Of a DNA stretch of 64,000 bases, positions 25,866-34,907 are shown piece by piece; the stretch's first letter is position 1; each line of letters opens with the position of its first letter. The DNA is taken from assembly GCA_965656875.1 (NCBI GenBank), contig CBFHMJ010000039.1, positions 1 to 64,000 of the forward strand. Reading direction: 5' to 3'. This stretch comes from CBFHMJ01 sp965656875 (GTDB lineage: Bacteria > Pseudomonadota > Gammaproteobacteria > Enterobacterales > Alteromonadaceae). A model generated the notes under the pieces. The model worked only from the letters and a program-made list of their open reading frames with translations. It did no database searches and was not told where the DNA came from. Made by a program: the position numbers and the translations under genes.

Positions 25866-26837
25866 TTAACTAATTACCATTGTTTCAAAAAACCTACCCA
25901 ATGCCTGTAGTTGCTCCTTTGCATCTTCAATTGCATTGAATCTCTCTCGAAATTGACCAAACTGGTCATATTGCTTTAAGTACCAGATAACATGCTTACG
26001 GGCAATGCGAACACCCATGAAGTCTCCATAAAACTGGTGAAGCTTCGCAACATGATCATTGACCACTTTACTCACTTCCTCAATTGAAGGATCTGGCAAT
26101 AATTCCAGGTGTTCTAAATAGTGTGTTATCTGGCGAAAAATCCATGGACGCCCCTGAGCTCCTCGCCCAATCATTACAGCGTCAGCACCGGTATAATCCA
26201 GCACCTGCTTCGCTTTTTCAGGGGTTGTGATATCGCCATTTGCTACGACAGGAATCGAAACAGCTTGTTTAATAAGCTTTATCGTGTCGTACTCCGCATT
26301 CCCCTTATAAAGGCATGCTTTGGTTCGTCCATGAACAGCGAGGCTTTGGATACCATTGCGCTCGGCTATTTTAGCAATCTCAACTCCATTCCTGTTATCG
26401 GGATTCCATCCTGTCCTAATTTTTAACGTCACAGGGACATCAACGGCATCAACGACAGAAGAAACGATCTCTTCGACCAGAGCCGGATGTTGTAACAATG
26501 CTGAGCCAGCCAGCTTTTTATTCACTTTTTTAGCAGGACACCCCATATTGATATCAATAATCTGGGCGCCGTTCTGCACATTGTGGCGTGCAGCATCTGC
26601 CATCAGCTCAGGATCTGAGCCAGCGATTTGTACAGCTCTTATACCAACCTCGCCACGGTGGTCCATTCTTGCCTTCGACTTTTCTGTGCGCCAAACCTTA
26701 GGATTTGACGACAACATCTCAGACACAGCAAGACTAGCTCCATGTTCATAGCAAAGCTGCCGAAACGGTCTGTCAGTGACACCCGCCATCGGTGCAACTA
26801 TCACATTTCCCGGTAGTGAGTAGGGTCCAATATTCAA
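25866..26837 (-). CDS. dusB: tRNA-dihydrouridine synthase B
   Basis: DusB is an FMN enzyme reducing uridine in the tRNA D-loop. The 323-aa product has the motif APMAGVTDRPFR near residue 15, the catalytic Cys in MGCPAKKV near 98 and GADAVMIGRGAQGRPW. It starts with TTG: MNIGPYSL aligns with the start of enteric DusB and no ATG precedes it in frame. First gene of the dusB-fis operon; the poor start may keep DusB low relative to Fis. Confidence 0.95.
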   Translation of the reverse strand: MNIGPYSLPGNVIVAPMAGVTDRPFRQLCYEHGASLAVSEMLSSNPKVWRTEKSKARMDHRGEVGIRAVQIAGSDPELMADAARHNVQNGAQIIDINMGCPAKKVNKKLAGSALLQHPALVEEIVSSVVDAVDVPVTLKIRTGWNPDNRNGVEIAKIAERNGIQSLAVHGRTKACLYKGNAEYDTIKLIKQAVSIPVVANGDITTPEKAKQVLDYTGADAVMIGRGAQGRPWIFRQITHYLEHLELLPDPSIEEVSKVVNDHVAKLHQFYGDFMGVRIARKHVIWYLKQYDQFGQFRERFNAIEDAKEQLQALGRFFETMVIS

Positions 26838-26876
26838 GTTGATTAAAAATGAATCGCTGTACGAAAAGGGGCGCTA

Positions 26877-26904
26877 AGTGTACGTGTTTTTTCAAAAAAA
26901 TCAA
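26877..26904 (-). promoter_or_regulatory. Promoter of dusB-fis with GC-rich discriminator
   Basis: The minus strand has TTGATT (26899-26904), a 16-bp spacer and TACACT (26877-26882), followed by TAGCGCCCC. The E. coli fis promoter also has a GC-rich discriminator and is shut off by ppGpp/DksA. Confidence 0.7.
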
Positions 26905-27033
26905 AGGCTATAATTTAAACAAAACGTGTTTTTTTTGAATAAATTCTATTGACAATTGATAACGTACTTTTAGCTAACAATATTTGTTCAAGGTTCGACT
27001 GTTTGCCAACATGAACTATCGCTGAGAATCCCG

Positions 27034-27915
27034 TTAAACCTTCTTTGTTCCACTTACTCTGACCCATTCGTCCTGCTCAATGACCGGGTCTAAATCACAA
27101 AACTGTTGATAAAGTTCAGTGAGCTCAGATGCCTGATCTTCGAGGATTCCTGACAACGCTAGTTCTCCACCTGCTTTCAGATAACCCAGAATATTTTGAT
27201 GAAGCGCTTTTAACGGACCCGCCAGAATATTCGCCACAACAACATCAGCCTCTAACGCAGGGGCATCATCCGGTAAGAATAATTCCAGTTGTTCAGCTAC
27301 ATTATTCCGTTTTGCATTTTCTTCACTGGACTGGATAGCTTGAGGATCGATATCAATACCAATCACACGCTTCGCTCCCAACTTAATCGCAGCGATAGCC
27401 AGGATGCCTGAGCCACAACCAAAATCAACGACAGTTTTACCCGTCAAATCCAGACTATCTAACCAGGACAAGCACAATGCTGTGGTTGCATGAGTGCCAG
27501 TCCCAAACGCCAGTCCAGGGTCCAGCATGACATTTACTGCATCAGGTTCAGGAACATCTCGCCATGAAGGGCAAACCCACAAACGAGAGCCAAATTTCAT
27601 TGGATGGAAATTCTCCATCCATTCTCTTACCCAGTCTTTATCTTCCAGTTGTTCCAGCTTGTAATCAAAGGTTTCCTGGAACAGAGGCTGCGCCTCAAGA
27701 AACTTAATCACCTGATCGGTGTCAACATAGCCATCGAATAAACCGATTACAGTCGTATCTGCCCAATACTTAATTTCGCCGGGTTGTGGTTCATAGATTG
27801 GTGTATCTTTGGTATCCATAAACGTTACAGACAGAGCTCCTGCATCAGTTAGATAGTCACTGATTGTGTCTGCATTAGCTTCTGTTGCTTTAATCCTGAT
27901 TTGAATCCAGGGCAT
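27034..27915 (-). CDS. prmA: Ribosomal protein L11 methyltransferase
   Basis: PrmA trimethylates ribosomal protein L11 using SAM. The 293-aa length equals the E. coli enzyme. The N-terminal substrate-binding domain begins MPWIQIRIK, followed by LDPGLAFGTGTHATT and SAM motif VVDFGCGSGILAIAA. ATG 27915 has AGGAA 5 nt upstream and matches the family start. It lies just upstream of dusB-fis on the same strand, but a promoter lies between them. Confidence 0.96.
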   Translation of the reverse strand: MPWIQIRIKATEANADTISDYLTDAGALSVTFMDTKDTPIYEPQPGEIKYWADTTVIGLFDGYVDTDQVIKFLEAQPLFQETFDYKLEQLEDKDWVREWMENFHPMKFGSRLWVCPSWRDVPEPDAVNVMLDPGLAFGTGTHATTALCLSWLDSLDLTGKTVVDFGCGSGILAIAAIKLGAKRVIGIDIDPQAIQSSEENAKRNNVAEQLELFLPDDAPALEADVVVANILAGPLKALHQNILGYLKAGGELALSGILEDQASELTELYQQFCDLDPVIEQDEWVRVSGTKKV

Positions 27916-28018
27916 AGTGTTCCTCAATGGCGGGGTAAAAAGTGGCGCAATTCTAACCTGAAGCAGGTCATTTATGGTATATAAAGCCCAATAATTTATA
28001 AGACAGGAATTTTTAATA

Positions 28019-28996
28019 ATGCTATCTCACGCTATGCGGATCAAAGCAGCCAACATTCTGGAGAATAGCGACGACAATACGGATGAGAGTCGATGGATAA
28101 ATATCTTTCTGATTTCACTGATTAGTCTCAATATTCTGGCGATCATACTTGAATCCGTGCCTTCTGTTTCCGCTCAATACCGCACAGCTTTTATCGCATT
28201 CGAAATTTTCTCTGTTACTGTCTTCACTATTGAATATTTAACTCGTATCTGGTGCATTCCTGATACGCCAGAGTATAAAGATTCAACCTCACCGACATGG
28301 CGTATTCGTCTCAGTTATGTTTTAAGTATTCAGGCGTTGATTGATTTAATCGCCATTCTGCCCTTTTTTCTGGCGATGTTTACCACGGTCGATCTCCGAT
28401 TCCTAAGGGCATTCCGGCTATTACGAATATTTAAACTCACTCGTTACTCCAATGCGATGCAACTCCTGCTATCCGTTTTTAAAGAAGAGAAACAATCGTT
28501 ATTCGCCGGATTTTTCGTGCTGTTTATTATTCTGATTACCGCATCCAGTGGTATGTATCTCATCGAGCATGAAACACAACCCGATAAGTTTGGCAGTATT
28601 CCTGATTCTATGTGGTGGGCAATGGCAACGCTTACAACTGTGGGGTACGGTGATGTCACACCGATTACACCACTGGGCAAGCTATTTGGCGGTATCATTA
28701 CGATTGCCAGTATGGGAATGGTCGCGTTACCCGCCGGCCTGCTTGCCTCCGGATTTTCCGAGCAAGTTCAACGACGTCGCCAAAAATACAAATTGATGAT
28801 TAAGCACGCATTAGCCGATGGAAAAATCACTGATGAAGAGTTACGTGAACTACAAAGTTTACGTGAATCATTGGGAATAGATTCAGAAGAAGCAGAACTT
28901 TTAATGGAACTTGCCTTTAAAAAATCCGGCAAATTGCCAACCCACTGTCACCACTGTGGCCACAAACTCAATTACAATTCAGATCATGAACATTAG
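28019..28996 (+). CDS. Voltage-gated potassium channel with C-terminal helical and zinc-ribbon tail
   Basis: The 325-aa protein has six membrane segments: S4 carries regularly spaced arginines in RFLRAFRLLRIFKLTR, and the pore loop has the potassium filter TTVGYGDVTP. After S6 (about residue 245) comes a soluble tail with ADGKITDEELRELQ, resembling a small TerB- or SHOCT-like helical module, and then CHHCGHK, a CxxC-type metal site, ending in a His-rich DHEH. The tail probably gates or assembles the channel. The gene is single, with a palindromic terminator-like hairpin downstream. Confidence 0.88.
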   Translation: MLSHAMRIKAANILENSDDNTDESRWINIFLISLISLNILAIILESVPSVSAQYRTAFIAFEIFSVTVFTIEYLTRIWCIPDTPEYKDSTSPTWRIRLSYVLSIQALIDLIAILPFFLAMFTTVDLRFLRAFRLLRIFKLTRYSNAMQLLLSVFKEEKQSLFAGFFVLFIILITASSGMYLIEHETQPDKFGSIPDSMWWAMATLTTVGYGDVTPITPLGKLFGGIITIASMGMVALPAGLLASGFSEQVQRRRQKYKLMIKHALADGKITDEELRELQSLRESLGIDSEEAELLMELAFKKSGKLPTHCHHCGHKLNYNSDHEH

Positions 28997-29063
28997 GATT
29001 GGTTGACCTTTGGGTTCATTGAGTGCTGGAAAATTAATCGCTTCCTGTGTATCATCTTTCGCT

Positions 29064-29090
29064 GCCGGGCATTTCAGCCCGGCTTATTAT
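29064..29090 (+). terminator. Probable terminator of the channel gene
   Basis: GCCGGGC (29064-29070) pairs with GCCCGGC (29077-29083), followed by TTATTATT. The T run is interrupted, so strength is moderate. Confidence 0.6.
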
Positions 29091-29265
29091 TACGCTTAAG
29101 TAACCAACAACATATCTACAGAAATCATTGCATTATTGGAGATTAGTACAGTGAATTCACACACCCTTCTTTCGATCTAGCATTCCCTGACCCCAGATCA
29201 AATCGGTTGACCTGACCCAAGGGTTCAAGGGATTTCTTCAACCAAACAATACGGATTATTTGTCT

Positions 29266-30834
29266 ATGACTGACATTCAATATGTACAGGCTCATCAGCT
29301 GTCCTGTTCATTTGAGCAGGCAAATCAGACTTTATTTAGCGATATATCACTCACAACCGGCACTGGACTGCATTGTCTTGTTGGGCGAAATGGTAGTGGT
29401 AAATCACATCTTGTTAAACAACTGGCAAAGCAAGTGCCAATCCAAACAGGCAAAGTAATTCACTTTGGCGATATTGGTTATCTCGGACAAACCAACGGCC
29501 AATCTACTGATTATTCAAGCATTGATGCCATACTGGCTGCACAACGTCGAATTAATGAAGGCCAGATTAATTCAGCCGATTTCGAATTGATGGAAAATCA
29601 ATGGGACATCCTCGCTCGTCTGGAAAAAGCGCTAAAGCATTTTCAATTACCACATAATGCTCTTGAACTACCAGACCAAACACTCAGTGGCGGTGAGCAA
29701 GTTCGCCTCTCACTGGCAAAACTGGCAACTGCTCAGTTTAATTTCGTCATTCTCGATGAGCCGGGTAATCACCTCGATTCTATTGGAAAAAAACTGCTTA
29801 TAAACTGGTTAAAGACGCTACCCGGTAGCCTGGTAGTAACGCACGACAGAGCCATTCTGGAACAAGCCGACGTCATTTATGAACTTGAACATGGCCAGCT
29901 GTTCAGAGTTCAAGGTAATTACTCGACCTGGCAACAACACCGAGAACAGCGATTGCAGACTTTTGCACATCAGGAGATGTTGGCAAAGCAGTCTTTACGG
30001 CAGGAACAACGGAAAAAGCAACAGCTTGTCGAACGCCAGGCGACTCAAGCAAAGCGTGGTGCGATATCTCGTGCGAATGCAAACCAGAGTAAAATGGTGT
30101 TAGATAAAGCCAAAGAATCTTCACAAACAACTCATGCAGCTAAAACACGGGCTGCCGACTTTGCATTACAAAAAGCACAGGAACACTGGACATCAATTCA
30201 CGAACAAAAAACACACACTGATGCTCTACAATTTGATCTCGCCCCGCCGAAGAAAGTTAACGGTCCGGTTGTGCAGGCCAGACAATTAAAATTACCTTTC
30301 GGCACGAAAGCATCGATTGATATTCAACTACACCCAGGCGATAAACTGGCAATAACAGGAATGAATGGTGCAGGTAAATCCACGCTGTTAAAGGTCTTAC
30401 AGCAAGAATTAACACCAGAACAAGGGGCGGTTGATATTACTCGCTCATGCCGTTACGTAGACCAGCATTTTTCGTTTTTGTCACCAACGCTCAGTGCGCT
30501 GGAGAACATACAACGATGTATACCTAATCACTCGGAAACACAGTACCGCACAGCACTGGCTCATGTTCGTCTACGTCGAGAAAAAGCCTTACAGCCGGTA
30601 GAAACACTCAGTGGTGGTGAGAAATTAAAAGTTGCGCTGGTATGTTTATTTTATGGCGAGCAATCGCCAGCCTTATTACTACTGGACGAACCAGACAACC
30701 ATCTGGATTTAGAATCGAAAGAACTTTTAGAAAAAACACTGAAAGCCTGGCCCGGATCATTAATAGCCATATCACATGATCCGGCATTTATTACAAATTG
30801 TGGAATTACTGAATCCTTGCATCTACAACAATAA
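29266..30834 (+). CDS. ABC-F family ATPase
   Basis: A soluble 522-aa protein with two ATPase domains and no membrane segment: Walker A GRNGSGKS and GMNGAGKST, signatures LSGGEQVRL and LSGGEKLKV. The Walker B tails read DEPGNHLD and DEPDNHLD rather than the canonical DEPTNHLD. The linker is long and Lys/Gln-rich, as in ribosome-acting members. It is shorter than YheS and lacks its C-terminal extension, so it is a separate paralogue; some members protect ribosomes from antibiotics, but no target can be assigned. ATG 29266 was chosen over a TTG two codons earlier. Confidence 0.85.
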   Translation: MTDIQYVQAHQLSCSFEQANQTLFSDISLTTGTGLHCLVGRNGSGKSHLVKQLAKQVPIQTGKVIHFGDIGYLGQTNGQSTDYSSIDAILAAQRRINEGQINSADFELMENQWDILARLEKALKHFQLPHNALELPDQTLSGGEQVRLSLAKLATAQFNFVILDEPGNHLDSIGKKLLINWLKTLPGSLVVTHDRAILEQADVIYELEHGQLFRVQGNYSTWQQHREQRLQTFAHQEMLAKQSLRQEQRKKQQLVERQATQAKRGAISRANANQSKMVLDKAKESSQTTHAAKTRAADFALQKAQEHWTSIHEQKTHTDALQFDLAPPKKVNGPVVQARQLKLPFGTKASIDIQLHPGDKLAITGMNGAGKSTLLKVLQQELTPEQGAVDITRSCRYVDQHFSFLSPTLSALENIQRCIPNHSETQYRTALAHVRLRREKALQPVETLSGGEKLKVALVCLFYGEQSPALLLLDEPDNHLDLESKELLEKTLKAWPGSLIAISHDPAFITNCGITESLHLQQ

Positions 30835-30842
30835 CTCAACAC

Positions 30843-30868
30843 AAAAACCGCGAGCTTATGGCTCGCGG
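30843..30868 (-). terminator. Terminator overlapping the stop of the propeller protein gene
   Basis: On the minus strand CCGCGAGC-CATAA-GCTCGCGG is followed by five T residues. The loop contains the TAA stop codon of the 30856 gene. Confidence 0.85.
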
Positions 30869-31839
30869 CTTTCCTCCACTTTTTCATCACAAACGAAAGC
30901 CAGCATTGTTGCGTCACTATTCACCGCAAGACGTGAAATCTTCGTTGAACACTGAGCGGATACATCAACCCATGGCTTCCATTGAGCCACAGATTGCTGT
31001 TCTTTGCCCTGATAGTTCCACTTCAGCAACTGACTACCTCGTGCTGTAATCGCCGTTTTATCATCAACCCAGGTAAAGTATTCAGCCTCATAAGGCATCA
31101 ATACTAACTTTATCAATTCATCTTTTTCCGGCGAGTACTCCACTAACCACCAACTGGATTTCTCCTGCATCATAAAGGTATAGCGATTCCTGGATGGCAC
31201 ATAACGGAATGAACGACCCGGATTGTCAGCAATCACTTTACCGTCTTTCAACAAATCACTGAAAAATTGCGCGGTATGAGGTTCGCCCAGAATAAACATC
31301 ATGGCTTGTTCCTGTGGCCCCCACGCATGATAACCCACAGGTTCTGCTTCAGTCATTCGGCCCTGAGCAATAGCTTTGATACTGCCATCAGTCGTCGTAA
31401 TTGCTGAGCCTTGCTGCGCTTGCCGAGGTTTTATATATGACCATAAATATTGCTTTCCGTCAGGTTCCACCACAACGGATGAAAATGCAGCACCACCATT
31501 GATTTCTGTCGGCGAATATTCACTAACGGCTGAGTTGGTTAGATTAGTATGTTGGCAGGTTGCGAAAGAGAATGACATGATATCCGTTTGCAACTCGCCA
31601 TCCTCCCCTTGAAACTGTGCGGTGTAAAGCAAACCGCTACCATCCAATGAAAAGAAAGGCTGATTATCATAACCTCGTCGGTTAGTGATGTTCGTCACTC
31701 GTGACAAAGCATTTTGACCTGCGGCCATGTTCAACTGGGCCAGATACACATCTTGTGCCGGAGGTAAATCGTCCGCAGCCTGTACCACTGGGGCGGCAAT
31801 GCCTGTAACCATCAAACATTGCGTTATAAGTTTTTTCAT
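30856..31839 (-). CDS. Secreted TolB-like beta-propeller protein
   Basis: The product has a signal peptide (MKKLITQCLMVTGIAAPVVQA) and a series of short WD/TolB-like strands such as QPFFSLDGSGLLYTAQF and DATMLAFVCDEK, consistent with a PD40-type propeller of about 300 residues. No catalytic domain is attached. The start was set at the signal peptide's Met; an in-frame ATG at 31875 would add 12 residues. The reading frame ends inside the terminator stem. It faces prk divergently. Partner unknown. Confidence 0.7.
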   Translation of the reverse strand: MKKLITQCLMVTGIAAPVVQAADDLPPAQDVYLAQLNMAAGQNALSRVTNITNRRGYDNQPFFSLDGSGLLYTAQFQGEDGELQTDIMSFSFATCQHTNLTNSAVSEYSPTEINGGAAFSSVVVEPDGKQYLWSYIKPRQAQQGSAITTTDGSIKAIAQGRMTEAEPVGYHAWGPQEQAMMFILGEPHTAQFFSDLLKDGKVIADNPGRSFRYVPSRNRYTFMMQEKSSWWLVEYSPEKDELIKLVLMPYEAEYFTWVDDKTAITARGSQLLKWNYQGKEQQSVAQWKPWVDVSAQCSTKISRLAVNSDATMLAFVCDEKVEESREP

Positions 31840-32079
31840 AGTGTTGTTGACTGCATTGTTGATTTTATTTTCCATCAAATAACAACCTGATTTCTCATTA
31901 AAATTGTTTGAAACGCTATCATAATCGATCGCTGCTGGATATCATTCACGACGATTGAATACATCAAAGTAGTATGTTCTATTATTATTTGCTGGTCACA
32001 GTCAGTTGTTCACCGTCATATTGAACCTCTTGTCGATCATCGTTACTTCTCGCTACTTTTACCATTAAAGGTATTTTGC

Positions 32080-32985
32080 ATGTCAGTTAAGCACCCTATC
32101 ATTGCTGTAACAGGTTCATCCGGCGCAGGCACAACAACAACAACGGATTCCCTTGCTAATATTTTCAGACACCTGAATCTTAATGCAGCAGTTATCGAAG
32201 GCGATAGCTTTCACCGATATTCACGACCTGAAATGGATGTCGCCGTCAGAAAAGCACGAGAGCAGGGAAAAGATATTAGCTATTTTGGCTCTGAAGCGAA
32301 TGACTTCGCAGCACTGGAAGATTTGTTTTCCAGCTATAGCACCTGCGGTATGGGTAGTTCTCGTCGTTATTTGCATACATTTGATGAAGCCGTTCCCTAC
32401 AACCAAATGCCGGGGACGTTTACGCCGTGGGAACCTTTGCCAGATAACACTGACTTATTGTTTTACGAAGGTCTTCATGGTGGTGTTGTTACTGACGAAC
32501 ATGATGTGGCACAGCACGTCGATCTTCTGATTGGTATGGTACCGATTGTAAATTTGGAATGGATTCAAAAGATAGTACGTGACACCAATGACAGAGGGCA
32601 TTCTCGCGAATCTGTCATGGCGAATATTGTACGAGGCATGGAAGACTATATTACTCACATCACACCACAATTTTCCCGAACGCATATAAACTTTCAACGA
32701 GTACCAACGGTTGATACATCAAACCCATTCTCTGCAACAGATATTCCCTCATCAGATGAAAGTCTGGTCGTCATTCGATTTAAAGATACCAGAGATGTTA
32801 ACTTCCCCTACTATCTGCAAATGATTGCTGGTTCGTTTATGTCAACACACAATACGATGGTTGTTCCCGGCGGGAAAATGGGGCTGGCCATTGATTTAAT
32901 ACTGACACCATTAATTGAAGCCATTATTGAAAAACGCAATGCCTTTATTGCTGAGCAAGCAGCGGCGGAAGGTAAGGAAGAATAG
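32080..32985 (+). CDS. prkB: Phosphoribulokinase (PrkB type)
   Basis: The enzyme phosphorylates ribulose 5-phosphate to ribulose 1,5-bisphosphate. The 301-aa product has the PRK form of the P-loop, GSSGAGTTTT, the substrate segment EGDSFHRYSRPEMD and FYEGLHGG. Many heterotrophic gammaproteobacteria, including E. coli, carry such a kinase without RuBisCO, and its role there is unknown. In E. coli prkB sits beside the OsmC-like yhfA; here speD lies between the two. It converges on speD. Confidence 0.92.
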   Translation: MSVKHPIIAVTGSSGAGTTTTTDSLANIFRHLNLNAAVIEGDSFHRYSRPEMDVAVRKAREQGKDISYFGSEANDFAALEDLFSSYSTCGMGSSRRYLHTFDEAVPYNQMPGTFTPWEPLPDNTDLLFYEGLHGGVVTDEHDVAQHVDLLIGMVPIVNLEWIQKIVRDTNDRGHSRESVMANIVRGMEDYITHITPQFSRTHINFQRVPTVDTSNPFSATDIPSSDESLVVIRFKDTRDVNFPYYLQMIAGSFMSTHNTMVVPGGKMGLAIDLILTPLIEAIIEKRNAFIAEQAAAEGKEE

Positions 32986-32999
32986 ACGGTTAAGGTGAA

Positions 33000-33035
33000 T
33001 TAATGATGCGGTGATTTAATGCGCCGCATCATTAA
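33000..33035. terminator. 12-bp inverted repeat between convergent prkB and speD
   Basis: TTAATGATGCGG (33000-33011) and CCGCATCATTAA (33024-33035) form a perfect stem around a 12-nt loop. No clear U run follows on either strand, but the position fits a shared terminator. Confidence 0.55.
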
Positions 33036-33064
33036 TCGTAAACTAAACAATAAACCAACGTTTA

Positions 33065-33883
33065 TTATTTAATATCTGGCAGGTTTCTACCGTAGAAAAT
33101 TTCTTTCATTTCCCATTCAAGTCGGTGTGTAATTGAGGCTTTTTCTTCCTCTGATAAATCAGATTCCTTCACCCCAAACAGGTAACTCTCCAGCTCCTGA
33201 TCCCACTCTTTCTTGATCATCTTGGTATGGAACATATTTTCCTGATAAACATTTACATCAATCATTTGATAGTTATCACGAGTAGGTTGATCCATAAAGT
33301 TTTGTATCGAATTGATATCGTGATCGATGTAATGCTTAACGCCATCAACATCACGAGTGAACCCACGAACACGGTAATCAATCGTTACTATGTCAGAATC
33401 GAAACTATGTATCAGGAAATTCAGCGCTTTTAGCGGTGAGATTAATCCACAGGTTGATACTTCAATATCAGCACGAAATGTACTAATGCCTTCATGTGGA
33501 TGACTTTCAGGATAGGTATGCGCACAGATGTGACTTTTATCCAAATGAGATACCACTGCGGAAGGCAATGGTCCCGGACTTTCTTCAGTATCGACATCGC
33601 TGACATTAACAGGTTCTTCACTAACCAGAATGGTTACGCTGGCACCTTCAGGATCATAGTCCTGTCTTGCAATATTCAATACATTTGCACCAATGATGTC
33701 ACACACTTCATTCAGAATATCGGTCAATCTGTCAGCATTATATTGCTCATCGATATACTCGATATATTCTTTTCGTTGCTCTTCATTCGTTGTGTAACAA
33801 ATATCATAAATGCAGAAACTAAGACTTTTAGTCAGGTTATTAAAACCGTGAAGCCTTATTTTGTCATGTGATTGAACCACCAA
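33065..33883 (-). CDS. speD: S-adenosylmethionine decarboxylase proenzyme
   Basis: SpeD decarboxylates SAM to provide the aminopropyl donor for spermidine. The 272-aa product matches the long E. coli-type class throughout (RLHGFNNLTKSLSFCIYDIC). Self-cleavage at Lys116-Ser117 in LDKSHICAHTYPESHP would create the pyruvoyl group. The start is TTG 33883 or the next codon GTG 33880, with GAGAGA upstream; no ATG is available. No spermidine synthase gene (speE) is in the window. A terminator-like hairpin lies 45 nt upstream. Confidence 0.94.
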   Translation of the reverse strand: MVVQSHDKIRLHGFNNLTKSLSFCIYDICYTTNEEQRKEYIEYIDEQYNADRLTDILNEVCDIIGANVLNIARQDYDPEGASVTILVSEEPVNVSDVDTEESPGPLPSAVVSHLDKSHICAHTYPESHPHEGISTFRADIEVSTCGLISPLKALNFLIHSFDSDIVTIDYRVRGFTRDVDGVKHYIDHDINSIQNFMDQPTRDNYQMIDVNVYQENMFHTKMIKKEWDQELESYLFGVKESDLSEEEKASITHRLEWEMKEIFYGRNLPDIK

Positions 33884-34259
33884 TATTTTCTCTCAAACTA
33901 ACCTAAAAGGTACAAGATTAATCGTGCAAAAAAGCCTGTTGCTCAGGAGCCTGCTTTTTTTCCTTGCCGAACCTATAATCGACAGTTTTACCCATTAATT
34001 TTGAAATAAACGGATATGTAGAATCAAAAACCTGAACCTTGTTCAGTTTTTAATTCTTCTCTACTGAATTTAGCACTAAATGAAAAATCAGGATCGTGGA
34101 TTATAACCACTTTTTTTCTATTGAAAACGCCTGAAATATATTAATTGAAAAAGAATTTATTGCGGGGGAAAAGCTGGTCAAACGATTTCCGAAAAGAGAT
34201 CAAACAGCCCCGTTATAAAAGTATTTATGACGAGGCAATCATGAGATAAATTATATTTT
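33884..34259. other. Leader of speD with a terminator-like hairpin
   Basis: AAAAAAGC (33928-33935) and GCTTTTTT (33953-33960) bracket an imperfect stem, 45 nt upstream of the speD start on the minus strand. It either ends the OsmC-like transcript or attenuates speD. The rest of the region is AT-rich without a gene. Confidence 0.45.
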
Positions 34260-34664
34260 TTATTTCAATAATTTATGTTCAAAGACTAAATCAACTTTTC
34301 CATTAAGCATCATTGCAACAGAACAGTACTTATCGGCGGATGCCATCACAGCAAATTTTGCGTCATCATCAGAAATATTTTCACCGGACACTACAAATTT
34401 CAGTACAATTTTCTTAAATACTCTTGGCACGGTATCTACACGCTCACCACTAATCTCTACTTCGCAGCTTGCTAACTTTCTGCCGTCTTTATCTAACATC
34501 ATTACGACATCAATAGATGCGCATGCACCAACCGTCATTAGCACCATTTCCATTGGGCTTGGCGCTCCGCCATCAGGACCATTGCCATCAAATACAACGT
34601 TATGACCTGAATCAGACAGACCTAAAAAGCTTTTATCGCCAACCCATTTCACGTTTGTTTTCAT
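34260..34664 (-). CDS. OsmC family protein (YhfA-like)
   Basis: The 134-aa protein has the OsmC fold with the two redox-type cysteines in VGACASIDVV (near residue 48) and DKYCSVAMML (near 113). OsmC/Ohr proteins reduce organic peroxides with dithiol reductants, but the YhfA branch has no proven activity. In E. coli yhfA lies between prkB and crp; the prkB link persists here while crp is missing. The ribosome-binding site AGGTGAAC precedes the ATG. Confidence 0.88.
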   Translation of the reverse strand: MKTNVKWVGDKSFLGLSDSGHNVVFDGNGPDGGAPSPMEMVLMTVGACASIDVVMMLDKDGRKLASCEVEISGERVDTVPRVFKKIVLKFVVSGENISDDDAKFAVMASADKYCSVAMMLNGKVDLVFEHKLLK

Positions 34665-34907
34665 AAGTTCACCTAATTAAAAATGGTTAATGCTTCAGAT
34701 TGTTATAGACAAAAATAACGAGCATCAGCCAACGTGTGGTTGAGCAACAATCTGAGAACGTATAAAGCTGGTGACTCTGTCATACAGAATCAGCAAATCA
34801 GATGAGATGATATATCAGAAAGGCATAGCACCAAAGCGGCTATAGTAAGTGTAGATATAATAAAAAATATCAGACTGAATCAACAACAGCGAATTAAGGA
34901 GCGATAC

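Noticed and set aside
26356..26751. 131-codon plus-strand frame inside dusB
   Set aside because: Antisense shadow of dusB with no independent support.
26985..27010. GGTTCGAC string resembling a tRNA T-loop
   Set aside because: No acceptor or anticodon stem can be folded around it; it lies in the dusB upstream region.
28999..29235. Paired GGTTGACC...GGGTTCA strings before the second ABC-F gene
   Set aside because: The two copies differ in spacing and do not form a clean MerR-type operator; noted only as related to the 15-bp repeat.
32183..32530. 115-codon frame within prkB
   Set aside because: Alternative frame of a clearly coding gene; no ribosome-binding site.
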